Source: ASV31 sp965229765 | GTDB lineage: Bacteria > Pseudomonadota > Alphaproteobacteria > Rhodobacterales > Rhodobacteraceae | NCBI GenBank assembly: GCA_965229765.1 | Contig: CBDDJT010000004.1 | Coordinates: forward strand, 248,001 to 312,000 | DNA length: 64,000 nucleotides | Direction of reading: 5' to 3' | Shown: positions 35,017-43,482 of the stretch, one piece after another | How the letters are laid out: the number at the start of each line of letters is the position of its first letter | Numbering within the stretch: position 1 is the first letter of the stretch | Notes under the pieces: generated by a model | What the model saw: only the letters and a program-made list of their open reading frames with translations | Told to the model about the DNA's origin: nothing | The model's database searches: none | Program-made: the position numbers and the translations under genes

Positions 35017-36429
35017 TCACGCCATCGCGGCCACCGGCGGCTCGGCGTCGGGCGCCAGCGGGCAGACATAGCCGCCGGGCCCCACCCGTTCCGCAAGGTC
35101 CGCCCTGGCCCGCGCGATCAGGCCCGGGTCCAGCACCGCGTCCGCCCCCGTCGCCGCCATGACCATCGCCGCGTGCGTCATCCCCTTCAGCGCCGGGCCA
35201 CCCTTGCCCTGCGCCACCATCTGCCAGGAATGGAACGGCGTGCCGATCGCCATCGTCGCGCCCCACATCTGCACCGTGGGCACCACCCAGCTCACATCCG
35301 CCACGTCAGTCGAGGCCGGCAGGTCCGCCGGCGGCCCGTCGCCGTCCACCACGAAATCGGGCAGCGGCGCCTCGCCCTTGCGCAGCCCCAACATGCCATA
35401 GGCCGCCGCCACGTCCTCTGACGCCAGCGTCGCCTGGAACCGCGCGGCATAGGCCCGGTCCAGGTCGTCGAAGGCCGGCGCGCCCAGCCGGTCGAGGTTC
35501 TTCTGCATCGCCTCGCACAAGGGCCCGTTCGGTATCAGGTTCGACACCGCCGCCAGCACCGTGTCCTCCACCTGCGTTTCGGTCATCAGCGCCGCACCCG
35601 CGGCCACCTTGCGCACCCTTTCAAGCAGTTGCAGCATCTCGGGCACCGTCTCGGACCGCACTACATAGCGCACCTTGGCCTTCGCCTGCACCACGTTGGG
35701 CGAGATCCCCCCGGCGTCGATGATCGCCGAATGGATGCGCGCGGTCAGCGGCATGTGCTCTCGCATGTAGTTCACGCCCACGCTCATCAGCTCCACCGCG
35801 TCAAGCGCGCTGCGCCCCAGGTGGGGCGAGGCCGCGGCATGGGACGCGCGGCCCGAAAAGGTGAAATCCACCCGCGTGTTTGCCAGCGACGATCCCCGCA
35901 TCACCGCCGGGATGCTGTTGGGGTGCCAGGAAATCGCGATGTCCACGTCATCGAAGACGCCCGCCTTGACCATGAAGGTCTTGCCGCCGCCGCCTTCCTC
36001 TGCCGGGCAGCCGTAATAGCGCACCCTGCCCGGCGTGCCCGTCTCGGCCAGCCAGTCGCGCAAGGCCACCGCCGCCTGCATCGCCGCCGCGCCCAACAGG
36101 TTGTGGCCACAGCCATGCCCGTTCGCGCCCGCCTGCATCGGCACCTGTTCGGGCAGGTCGGCCTCCTGGCTCAGGCCCGCCAGCGCGTCGAACTCTCCCA
36201 GGAACGCAATCACCGGGCCGCCGCTTCCGGCCTCGCCCATCACGGCGGTGGGGATGCCGGCAACCTCGGTCGTCACCGAAAAGCCCTGGTCGGCCAGCGC
36301 CTCGGCATGGGCGGCGGCAGAGGCCCGCTCGGCATAGCAGGTCTCTGGCGTCGCCCAGACGGTATCGGCCAGAACCTTGGCCCGCGCCTCGTTCCGCGCC
36401 ACATGCGGCCACAACGGATGCTCGTTCAT
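35017..36429 (-). CDS. M20-family amidohydrolase, AbgB-like
   Basis: A 470-residue metal-dependent amidohydrolase. GEFDAL at about 98-103, HGCGHN at about 128-133 and EEGGGGKTFM carry the metal and catalytic residues, and a dimerisation domain is inserted around RVDFTFSGRASHAA. The closest known relatives are the AbgB subunit of p-aminobenzoyl-glutamate hydrolase and similar aminoacylases. The substrate is not settled. AGGGGC lies before the ATG. It is followed on the same strand by nothing related; the DMT transporter upstream is about 70 bp away. Confidence 0.87.
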   Translation of the reverse strand: MNEHPLWPHVARNEARAKVLADTVWATPETCYAERASAAAHAEALADQGFSVTTEVAGIPTAVMGEAGSGGPVIAFLGEFDALAGLSQEADLPEQVPMQAGANGHGCGHNLLGAAAMQAAVALRDWLAETGTPGRVRYYGCPAEEGGGGKTFMVKAGVFDDVDIAISWHPNSIPAVMRGSSLANTRVDFTFSGRASHAAASPHLGRSALDAVELMSVGVNYMREHMPLTARIHSAIIDAGGISPNVVQAKAKVRYVVRSETVPEMLQLLERVRKVAAGAALMTETQVEDTVLAAVSNLIPNGPLCEAMQKNLDRLGAPAFDDLDRAYAARFQATLASEDVAAAYGMLGLRKGEAPLPDFVVDGDGPPADLPASTDVADVSWVVPTVQMWGATMAIGTPFHSWQMVAQGKGGPALKGMTHAAMVMAATGADAVLDPGLIARARADLAERVGPGGYVCPLAPDAEPPVAAMA

Positions 36430-36500
36430 CTTCTTGCCCCTGTCCGGATATTCCGGGCCAGACTAGGCGCGCCCGCGCCCGTGGTCGATAGCGAACATGT

Positions 36501-37424
36501 TCACGATTGCCGCGACCGGCGGCGCAACAGCCGCCCGTCCGTCACCACCAGCCCCAGCGCGATCACCGCGAAGCCCGCCCATGCCTCGGGCGCCATGCGC
36601 TCGCCCAGCACCAGCGCGCCCAGCGCGATGGCAAACGGCGGGATCAGCAGTGTGACCAGCAGCAGGTTCGCCGCCCCCGCCCGGGCGAGGATGGCGAAGT
36701 AAAGCCCATAGGCCAGCGCGGTGCACAAGACCGACAATCCCGCCAAGGCGCCCCATGTGGGCAGCGACAGCGCCAGCACCGGCGGGCCGTCGACGATCAG
36801 CACCACGGGCAGCATCAGAACCGCGCTGCCCGCCAGCATCCCCAATGCGTTCAGCAGGGGCGGCTGCCCGCCCAGCACCGTGCGTCCCCAGACCCCGGCA
36901 AAGGCATAGGACAGCCCTGCCGCCAGCACCGCCAGTTGCGCCATGTTCACCGGGTCCAGCGCCAGCACCGCCCCCGGCCCCATGATGATCCCGACGCCCA
37001 GAAGTCCCAGCGCGGCGCCCAGAACCTTGCGCCGCGTCAGCCGCTCGTCGGCCAGAAGAAGCCCCGCCACCACCGCTCCCGTCATCGCCGTCGTCGCGTT
37101 GAGGATCGAGGCCAGCCCGGCCTCGATCCGCGTCTGCCCCCAGAAGATCAGCGAAAAGGGGATCGCGTTGTTCAGCGCCCCCATCACCAGCCAGCCGCCC
37201 CACAATCGCGGCGACCACGGCACCGCGATGCCCCGCAGGCGCACCACAAGGGCCAGCACCGGCACCGCCCAGACCACCCGGTGGAGCGTGATCGTCAGCG
37301 GCGGCACCTCGCGCAGCGCGATTTCGGCGAACAGGAAGGTGGCGCCCCAAAGCGCCGCCAGCGCCAGCAGCAGCGCGGCAGAGGCTGCGTCGATCCGGTG
37401 CTGGGGCATGGGCGGTCGGGTCAA
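36501..37424 (-). CDS. DMT-superfamily (EamA) transporter
   Basis: A 307-residue membrane protein with about ten helices in two EamA repeats; ALWGATFLFAEIAL in TM1 and LLADERLTRR between the repeats are typical. These export amino acids or metabolites; the substrate is unknown. The likely start is TTG at 37424 because AGGAG lies seven bases upstream, whereas the ATG at 37409 has no ribosome-binding site. It is divergent from the MFS gene, with a 22-bp-spaced repeat between them. Confidence 0.87.
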   Translation of the reverse strand: MTRPPMPQHRIDAASAALLLALAALWGATFLFAEIALREVPPLTITLHRVVWAVPVLALVVRLRGIAVPWSPRLWGGWLVMGALNNAIPFSLIFWGQTRIEAGLASILNATTAMTGAVVAGLLLADERLTRRKVLGAALGLLGVGIIMGPGAVLALDPVNMAQLAVLAAGLSYAFAGVWGRTVLGGQPPLLNALGMLAGSAVLMLPVVLIVDGPPVLALSLPTWGALAGLSVLCTALAYGLYFAILARAGAANLLLVTLLIPPFAIALGALVLGERMAPEAWAGFAVIALGLVVTDGRLLRRRSRQS

Positions 37425-37503
37425 GCGGCGCTCCTGTCGGGCAAGGGATGCTCCGGCGATACCCCGCCCGGCGTGCGGCGGCGACCCGAAACCTGCGCAT
37501 GGC

Positions 37504-37544
37504 GCGCCGACGTGATGCCGACGTTGCGCCGACGTGATGCCGAC
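37504..37544. repeat. 19-bp direct repeat, 22-bp period, in a divergent promoter region
   Basis: GCGCCGACGTGATGCCGAC occurs exactly at 37504-37522 and again at 37526-37544, two helical turns apart. It lies between the divergent DMT and MFS transporter genes. This looks like a tandem operator for a shared regulator, though no regulator gene is adjacent. Confidence 0.7.
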
Positions 37545-37620
37545 ACCGGATTTCCGGCCCCCGTTGTGCCGCCCGGCAGCCGGCGGTAGGCATCGGTGAA
37601 CGCAGCCCGGAGTCCCGCCG

Positions 37621-38793
37621 ATGCCCCAGAACCGCCCCAGCGACTGGCTGATCCTGACGGGTCTGGCGCTGGGCATGTGCGTGACGAACGGCTTTGCCCG
37701 CTTCGCCTACGGGCTGATCCTGCCCGCCATGCGGTCCGAACTTGGATGGACCTACGCCCAGGCCGGATGGCTCAACACCGCCAACGCGATGGGCTATATC
37801 GCCGGCGCGGTCGGGACCATGGTCCTGATCCGGCGCATCGCTCCTACCACCTTGTTTTCCTTTGGTTTCGTCACCACCGCCGCCTGCCTTCTGGCCACCG
37901 GCCTCTATGAGCCGATGTGGTGGCAATCGCTCTGGCGGTTCCTGACGGGGCTGTGCGGCGCGCTCAGTTTCGCCAGCGCGGGCGCCCTGACCTCGCAGCT
38001 TTTCAAGGACGATCCGCGCCGCAACGCGCTGGCCATCGCGATCCTGTTCGGCTCTGGCGGGGGCCTTGGCATCGTGCTGTCGGGCGCGGGCATCCCGCCG
38101 CTTCTGGACCGCTTCGGCCCCGGCGCCTGGCCCTGGGCCTGGATCGCCATCGGCGCCTTCAGCATCGCTTCGATCCCGCTCGCCCTCTGGTCCGCCCGCC
38201 ACCTCCGCGCCGACCGGCAAAGCCTTGAAAACACGCGCCTTCCGGTCCGCCGGATGCTGCCGGAACTGGTGGGATACGGCTGTTTCGGGGCGGGCTACAT
38301 CGTCTACCTGACCTTCCTGTCGGCCTGGATGACGGCCCAGCTTGCCGCCACATGGCTGATCTCCCTGGTCTGGGTGCTGCTGGGTCTCTGCATGGCGCTG
38401 TCGCCATTCCTGTGGCGCGGCATCTTCGCCCGCTTCGCCTCTGGCCTGCCGCTGGCGCTGATCCTTCTGGGCATCGCCACCGGCAGCGCCCTGCCGGTCT
38501 TTCTGCCCAGCACGCCGGGCATGATCCTCTCGGCGCTGGTCTTCGGCCTCTGCGTCTTCATGGCCCCCGGCGCGATCACCAACTTCTCGCGCCAGAACCT
38601 GCCGCCCGACAGCTGGGGAGCGGCGATCAGCCTTTTTACCGTGATTTTCGCGGTGTCCCAGACACTTGGCCCGGTGGGCGCAGGGGCGCTGGGGGACATG
38701 GCCGGCAGCATCGGCGCGGGGCTTCTGGCGGCCTCGGGCATCCTGTTGGTGGGGGCTGCGGCGGCGGTCCTGCAACGCCCCCTGTCCCAATGA
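37621..38793 (+). CDS. MFS transporter, YbfB/YjiJ family
   Basis: A 390-residue membrane protein with about twelve helices. TM1 starts WLILTGLALGMCVTNGFARF, and GFARFAYGLILPAMR is the N-terminal signature of the YbfB/YjiJ group. Membrane-spanning segments continue to the C-terminus with no soluble domain. The substrate is unknown. The start ATG lies 76 bp after the tandem repeat, and a terminator hairpin follows directly after the stop. Confidence 0.88.
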   Translation: MPQNRPSDWLILTGLALGMCVTNGFARFAYGLILPAMRSELGWTYAQAGWLNTANAMGYIAGAVGTMVLIRRIAPTTLFSFGFVTTAACLLATGLYEPMWWQSLWRFLTGLCGALSFASAGALTSQLFKDDPRRNALAIAILFGSGGGLGIVLSGAGIPPLLDRFGPGAWPWAWIAIGAFSIASIPLALWSARHLRADRQSLENTRLPVRRMLPELVGYGCFGAGYIVYLTFLSAWMTAQLAATWLISLVWVLLGLCMALSPFLWRGIFARFASGLPLALILLGIATGSALPVFLPSTPGMILSALVFGLCVFMAPGAITNFSRQNLPPDSWGAAISLFTVIFAVSQTLGPVGAGALGDMAGSIGAGLLAASGILLVGAAAAVLQRPLSQ

Positions 38794-38794
38794 A

Positions 38795-38821
38795 AAAGGC
38801 CGCCCAACGGGGCGGCCCTTT
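38795..38821. terminator. Bidirectional terminator between the MFS gene and rplT
   Basis: GGCCGCCC (38798-38805) pairs with GGGCGGCC (38810-38817) across an AACG loop. On the minus strand five T residues follow, ending rplT; on the plus strand CTTTTCC follows, ending the MFS transcript. Confidence 0.85.
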
Positions 38822-38842
38822 CCGAAACCTGTGCGGCTCGTG

Positions 38843-39205
38843 TCAGGCCAGCGCGGCCTTTGCCTTTTCCACGATGGCCGAGAACGCCTCGGGCTCGTGC
38901 ACGGCCAGATCGGCCAGAACCTTGCGGTCCACCTCGATCCCGGCAAGACCCAGGCCGTTGATGAAGCGCGAATAGGTCAGCGCCTCGTCATGGGCGCGGA
39001 CGGCCGCGTTGATCCGCTGGATCCACAGCGCGCGGAAGTTGCGCTTGCGCTGCTTGCGGTCCCGGGTGGCGTACTGGTTCGCCTTGTCCACCGCCTGCGT
39101 GGCGGTGCGGTATGCGTTCGACCGCCGGCCGTAATAGCCCTTGGCAGCCTTGATCACCTTCTTGTGGCGGGCGTGCGTGGTGGTTCCGCCTTTGACTCGC
39201 GACAT
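38843..39205 (-). CDS. rplT: 50S ribosomal protein L20
   Basis: A 120-residue basic protein beginning MSRVKGGTTTHARHKKVIKA and containing ALWIQRINAA, the standard L20 sequence. It nucleates 50S assembly and can repress its own operon. It follows rpmI after 12 bp; infC is not in front of them. Confidence 0.98.
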   Translation of the reverse strand: MSRVKGGTTTHARHKKVIKAAKGYYGRRSNAYRTATQAVDKANQYATRDRKQRKRNFRALWIQRINAAVRAHDEALTYSRFINGLGLAGIEVDRKVLADLAVHEPEAFSAIVEKAKAALA

Positions 39206-39217
39206 ATGGCTGGCTCC

Positions 39218-39418
39218 TTAACGGTCGTAGGGCATGTAGGATTTGACGATCTTCGCATCGGGCGCACTCAGCGTGGTGGTGCCCCGTGCCGTGCGGATGA
39301 ACTTCTTCGTCCGCTTGATCATCCCGTGCCGCTTGCCGGCCTGCGCCGCCAGAACCTTTCCGGTGGCCGTGGTCTTGAAGCGCTTCTTGGCGCTCGACTT
39401 GGTCTTCATCTTGGGCAT
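39218..39418 (-). CDS. rpmI: 50S ribosomal protein L35
   Basis: A 66-residue basic protein beginning MPKMKTKSSAKKRFKTT, the standard L35 sequence. GAGGAGACG precedes the ATG at 39418; longer frames upstream are not protein-like. First gene of the rpmI-rplT operon. Confidence 0.97.
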   Translation of the reverse strand: MPKMKTKSSAKKRFKTTATGKVLAAQAGKRHGMIKRTKKFIRTARGTTTLSAPDAKIVKSYMPYDR

Positions 39419-39538
39419 TTCCGTCTCCTCAAAGCCGGTTAACGCGCGACTCGGCATGCCACATCGGCCGGCCGCGCACCTGAGAGCGCGCGATATACGC
39501 GCCGCATTTCCGTCTGGCAACCCTGAATGTCGCGCCGC

Positions 39539-39766
39539 CTAGCGGGTGTAATGCGCGATCACCCGGACAAAGGCATGCGGCACTTCCTCGAAGTCGTAGA
39601 CACCCGGCTGCTGGCTGACGGCCAGTCCGATCAGCACACCCGCGATGATAAGCGTCAACAGCGCCACGCGCGGCGAACGCCGGTCGGCCATCGCCCCGAA
39701 AATGGATGGAAGCGCCAGCCCGGCCAGCACGACACCAATTACCACATAAAGATCGTACTTCAGCAT
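39539..39766 (-). CDS. Conserved small membrane protein
   Basis: A 75-residue protein with two hydrophobic segments (about 4-24 and 34-52) separated by the basic loop ADRRSP, and a soluble tail. GGGAGG lies upstream of the ATG. The same small gene between pyk and rpmI is, as I recall, common in Rhodobacterales, but no function is known. It lies 24 bp before the end of pyk on the same strand, so it may be co-transcribed with pyk. Confidence 0.75.
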   Translation of the reverse strand: MLKYDLYVVIGVVLAGLALPSIFGAMADRRSPRVALLTLIIAGVLIGLAVSQQPGVYDFEEVPHAFVRVIAHYTR

Positions 39767-39790
39767 CGGGCCGGACCTCCCGGCGGCGGG

Positions 39791-41236
39791 TTACTCTGGT
39801 TCGGCCCTGTATATCAGCCTTTCGTCGCAGGGCGCGACCCTTACGATGTTGGTCGTCCCGGGCTGGTTGAACGGAACGCCCGCGGTCACGACGATCTGAT
39901 CCTCGATCGTGGCGAAACCCTCGGACGTGGCGGCGCGCACGGCACGCACCACGGCCTGCTTGAACCGGCCCAGTTCGTCCGACATCACGCAATAGGCGCC
40001 CCATGTCAGGCAAAGCCGCCGCGCCGTCGCCACACGAGAGGTCATGGCGATGATCGGCGGGCGCGGGCGCTCGCGCGCCACCAGTGCGACGGTCGTGCCG
40101 CTGTCGGTGAAACAGCAGATCGCCTTGATGTCGATGGTCTCGGCGATCTCGCGCGCGGCGGACACGATCGCGTCGGCGACACTTTGCTTTTGCGCCCCAC
40201 GCGATGCTTCGATGACGTCGCGATAGGTCGGGTCGCTTTCCACCTCGCGCGCGACATTGTGCATCGTTTCAACGGCTTCCACCGGGTACTGGCCCGCCGC
40301 AGATTCCGCCGACAGCATGACCGCGTCCGCGCCTTCATAGATCGCGGTGGCCACGTCCGACACCTCTGCCCGGGTGGGCATCGGGCTTTCGATCATCGAT
40401 TCCAGCATCTGCGTGGCCACGATCACGGGCTTGGCAACCGCGCGGCAGCCACGCACCAGCCGCTTCTGAATCGGCGGCACGTTCTGCACGGGCAATTCGA
40501 CCCCAAGATCGCCGCGGGCCACCATGATGCCGTCCGACACCTTCAGGATGGCATCGAACGCCTTGACCGCGGCGGGCTTCTCGATCTTGGACAGGATGGC
40601 CGCACGTCCCGCAGCCAGTTCACGGGCCTCGGTCACGTCCTCGGGGCGCTGCACGAAGGACAGCGCCAGCCAGTCGACGCCAAGCTCGCACACGAACTCC
40701 AGGTCGGCCCGGTCCTTGGGGCTGAGCGCCGCCAGAGGAAGAACCACGTCGGGGACGTTCACGCCCTTGCGGTTGGAAATCGTCCCGCCCACGGTGACGG
40801 TGCAGTTCGCGAAATCCGCGCCGCAATCCGTCACGTGAAGACGGATCTTTCCGTCGTTCACCAGAAGGCTTGAGCCGGGTTCCAGCGCCGCGAAGATCTC
40901 TGGGTGGGGAAGCTGCACGCGCGTCGCGTCGCCCTTGGCGTCGTCGAGGTCCAGCCGGAACGCCTGCCCTTCCGACAGTTCCTCTTCGCCGTTGGCGAAG
41001 ACACCCACGCGCAGCTTTGGGCCTTGCAGGTCGGCCAGGATGCCGATGGGGCGCCCTGTGTCGGTCTCGACCTTGCGGATGATGTCGTGGCGCACGCGGA
41101 TTTCGTCGTGGCTTCCGTGGCTCATGTTAAGGCGGAACACGTCGGCGCCTGCCTCGAACAGGGCGCGGATCGTGTCGTAGTCGCTGGAGGACGGCCCAAG
41201 GGTCGCGACGATCTTGACGTTTCTCAGGCGTCTCAT
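39791..41236 (-). CDS. pyk: Pyruvate kinase
   Basis: A 481-residue glycolytic enzyme making pyruvate and ATP from phosphoenolpyruvate. It starts MRRLRNVKIVATLGPSSSDY, has the NMSHG phosphate-binding motif, SKIEKPAAV with the catalytic Lys, GDLGVELP, and the PTRAE motif. GGAGACTC lies eight bases before the ATG. The open frame continues upstream to 42019 but that part is the antisense of the next gene. Divergent from the N-formylglutamate amidohydrolase gene. Confidence 0.97.
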   Translation of the reverse strand: MRRLRNVKIVATLGPSSSDYDTIRALFEAGADVFRLNMSHGSHDEIRVRHDIIRKVETDTGRPIGILADLQGPKLRVGVFANGEEELSEGQAFRLDLDDAKGDATRVQLPHPEIFAALEPGSSLLVNDGKIRLHVTDCGADFANCTVTVGGTISNRKGVNVPDVVLPLAALSPKDRADLEFVCELGVDWLALSFVQRPEDVTEARELAAGRAAILSKIEKPAAVKAFDAILKVSDGIMVARGDLGVELPVQNVPPIQKRLVRGCRAVAKPVIVATQMLESMIESPMPTRAEVSDVATAIYEGADAVMLSAESAAGQYPVEAVETMHNVAREVESDPTYRDVIEASRGAQKQSVADAIVSAAREIAETIDIKAICCFTDSGTTVALVARERPRPPIIAMTSRVATARRLCLTWGAYCVMSDELGRFKQAVVRAVRAATSEGFATIEDQIVVTAGVPFNQPGTTNIVRVAPCDERLIYRAEPE

Positions 41237-41368
41237 GGAGAGTCTCCGGATGTTAGCGCATGACATTTCAAGGTTGGCGTCGGTATGGCCGAAAACCCCA
41301 CGCCTCGCAACTGGCGCTTTCCCCCGGTATTCCGTATGTGGCCTTCTGTGCGCAAAGATGACGGAAAC

Positions 41369-42109
41369 ATGAGCTTCGCTGCTTTCGAGATCATCGGGGC
41401 CGACCGCCCCGCCCGCTGGCTGGTCACCTGTGATCATGCCACGAACCGCGTGCCCGAACAGGTGAACGGCGGCACGCTTGGCCTGCCCGACGACCAGATG
41501 GCCCGGCACATCGCCTATGACATCGGCGCGGCGGGGGTCACACGGCGGCTGGCGGAACGGCTGGACGCACCCGCGATACTGTCGTGTTTTTCCCGCCTCG
41601 TGATCGACCCCAACCGCGGAGAGGACGACCCGACGCTGGTGATGCGCCTTTATGACGGCACCATCGTGCCCGGCAACCGCCACGCCGACGCGGCAGAGAT
41701 CGAACGCCGCAAGGACCTGTGCTATCGCCCCTATCACGACGCGCTGGCCGGGCTGGCCGGGCGCCGCGGCGACACGATCATCATCGCGATCCACTCCTTC
41801 ACGCCGCGCCTTTACGGCCGCCACCCCAGGCCCTGGCAGGTCGGCATCCTGCACGCGTGGGACAGCCGCCTTGCCGTGCCGCTGATCGAGCGCCTGCGGC
41901 AGGAGCCCGACCTTTTCGTCGGCGACAACGAGCCCTATGCCGGCCATCTTCCGGGCGATTCCATCGACCGCCATGCCCTGCACCATGGCCGCCCGAACGC
42001 CCTGATCGAGTTGCGCCACGACCTGATCGCGGACGAGGCCGGACAGATCCGCTGGGCCGACCGGCTGGCCCCGATCCTTGAAGAGGTGCTGGCGCGCACC
42101 CAGCTTTGA
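41369..42109 (+). CDS. N-formylglutamate amidohydrolase family protein
   Basis: A 246-residue zinc hydrolase of the FGase family (PF05013), which includes HutG of histidine degradation. VTCDHATNRVPE near the N-terminus and IAIHSFTPRLYG in the middle carry the metal-binding residues. No other hut genes are nearby, so the role in histidine use is uncertain. The start at 41369 gives a homologous N-terminus (MSFAAFEIIG). Its stop lies 17 bp before the next ATG. Confidence 0.85.
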   Translation: MSFAAFEIIGADRPARWLVTCDHATNRVPEQVNGGTLGLPDDQMARHIAYDIGAAGVTRRLAERLDAPAILSCFSRLVIDPNRGEDDPTLVMRLYDGTIVPGNRHADAAEIERRKDLCYRPYHDALAGLAGRRGDTIIIAIHSFTPRLYGRHPRPWQVGILHAWDSRLAVPLIERLRQEPDLFVGDNEPYAGHLPGDSIDRHALHHGRPNALIELRHDLIADEAGQIRWADRLAPILEEVLARTQL

Positions 42110-42126
42110 CGGACAGGAGGACCGCC

Positions 42127-42444
42127 ATGGACGACCAGACCCGCACCGAGATAGAGGCCGCCGCCTTTCGCCGCCTGCGCCAGCACCTGATGCAGGACCG
42201 GCCGGACGTGCAGAACATCGACCTGATGAACCTAGCCGGGTTCTGCCGCAACTGCCTGTCGCGCTGGTACCAGGAGGCGGCGGCGGAACATGGCATGGAG
42301 ATGTCCAAGGACGAGGCCCGCGAGATCTATTACGGGATGCCCTACGACGACTGGAAGGCCGCCAACCAGGCAGAGGCGACGCCGGATCAGCAAGCCGCCT
42401 TCAAGGTCGCCTTCGCCCAGAACGTGGGCGAGGCCAAGGGCTGA
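42127..42444 (+). CDS. DUF1244 family protein
   Basis: A 105-residue soluble protein. Helices and FCRNCLSRWYQEAA with a C-x-x-C (Cys40, Cys43) match the alphaproteobacterial DUF1244 family, structurally known but of unknown function. AGGAGG lies six bases before the ATG. It is part of a plus-strand cluster with the FGase gene and the DUF5671 pair; spacing suggests one operon. Confidence 0.9.
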   Translation: MDDQTRTEIEAAAFRRLRQHLMQDRPDVQNIDLMNLAGFCRNCLSRWYQEAAAEHGMEMSKDEAREIYYGMPYDDWKAANQAEATPDQQAAFKVAFAQNVGEAKG

Positions 42445-42446
42445 CG

Positions 42447-43082
42447 ATGCGCCCCGCCGACCGGCTGGCCGGGTTCGTGCGCGATGCGCTGATCGCGGGG
42501 CGGTCGCGCGAGGACATCCGCACCGCCCTGTCCAGCGCCGGCTGGTCCGTGGCCGAGGTCGATACGGCGCTGGCGGCATGGGCCGAAGACCGTTTTGACC
42601 CTCCGATCCCCCGTCCCCAGCCCTATGTCTCGGCCGCCGAGGCGTTTCTTTACAGCCTGATGTTCGTCGCGCTGGCGATGACGGCGTGGAACCTGACATC
42701 GCTGTTCTTCGAACTGATAGAGGCCTGGCTGCCCGATCCGGTGGACGGCCCGTCCGACATCAACGCCGAGCGCGTGCGTTGGGCCATAGCGATCCTCGTG
42801 GTGTTCTTTCCGCTGTTCCTGCTTTTGAACGCGCGCGCCACGCGTGCCGCCGCCCGCGACCCGGGCAAAAGGCGATCCTCGGTGCGCAAGTGGTTCGCCT
42901 ATGTCACGCTATTTCTTGCCGCGCTTGGACTGATCGGCGACCTGGTGGCGGTGATCTATGCTTTCCTGAGCGGCGACCTGACCGCCCGTTTCGCGGCCAA
43001 GGCCGCGACGGTCGCGGTGGTGGCCGGTGCCGTGCTTGCCTATTTCCGCGGCGAACTGGCGGACCGGGACGATGCGGGCTGA
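42447..43082 (+). CDS. DUF5671-type membrane protein
   Basis: A 211-residue protein. Residues 1-50 form a soluble helical domain (RLAGFVRDALIAGRSREDIR), followed by four hydrophobic segments between about 65 and 200, the DUF5671 layout. The function is unknown. It starts two bases after the DUF1244 stop and its last 11 bases overlap the next gene, so these genes are coupled. Confidence 0.82.
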   Translation: MRPADRLAGFVRDALIAGRSREDIRTALSSAGWSVAEVDTALAAWAEDRFDPPIPRPQPYVSAAEAFLYSLMFVALAMTAWNLTSLFFELIEAWLPDPVDGPSDINAERVRWAIAILVVFFPLFLLLNARATRAAARDPGKRRSSVRKWFAYVTLFLAALGLIGDLVAVIYAFLSGDLTARFAAKAATVAVVAGAVLAYFRGELADRDDAG

Positions 43083-43476
43083 CGCCTCTGCGACCTTGGC
43101 GCTGGCGGCACTGGTGGCCTGCGCCGTGGGCCTGGGCCTTTGGGCGGTGGGCGGCCCCGCGCAGGGCCGTGCCGAAAAGCGGGACCAGCAGCGCCACGAT
43201 GACCTGATGCAGCTGGAACGGCAGATCGCCTGTCTGTCCGACGCGGCGGGGGGTGTTCTGCCCGATACCCTGTCAGAGACGGATGTCTGCCACATCGCCG
43301 ACCACTATGCCGATCCCTACACGGGCGCGGCCTATGTCTACGAGCGGCTGTCGGACACCGGATATCGCCTGTGCGCCGGGTTCGAAGCCCCCACCACCCT
43401 GCGCAGCTGGACGGCCCCCGAGATCAAGTTGGACACCAGTGCAGGCTGTCTCGTGATCCGGCACACGCCGGGCTGA
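43072..43476 (+). CDS. Membrane-anchored protein of unknown function
   Basis: A 134-residue protein with one N-terminal hydrophobic segment (LALAALVACAVGLGLWAVGG) and a periplasmic domain containing LMQLERQIACLSD, DPYTGAAYVYERL, GYRLCAGFE and a C-terminal Cys. The three cysteines may be oxidised. The ATG at 43072 overlaps the preceding gene by 11 bp. It is consistently paired with the DUF5671 gene in relatives as far as I recall, so the two may form a complex (inference). Confidence 0.75.
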   Translation: MRADASATLALAALVACAVGLGLWAVGGPAQGRAEKRDQQRHDDLMQLERQIACLSDAAGGVLPDTLSETDVCHIADHYADPYTGAAYVYERLSDTGYRLCAGFEAPTTLRSWTAPEIKLDTSAGCLVIRHTPG

Positions 43477-43482
43477 CGCGCC

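Noticed and set aside
36463..38946. An 827-codon open frame on the minus strand
   Set aside because: It is antisense to the MFS gene and overlaps the DMT gene in another frame. Its composition is Arg/Gly/Gln-rich without hydrophobic pattern or motifs, a common shadow in GC-rich DNA.
41237..42019. A 261-codon upstream extension of pyruvate kinase
   Set aside because: The extension is antisense to the N-formylglutamate amidohydrolase gene. Pyruvate kinase begins at 41236 with a proper ribosome-binding site and the family N-terminus.
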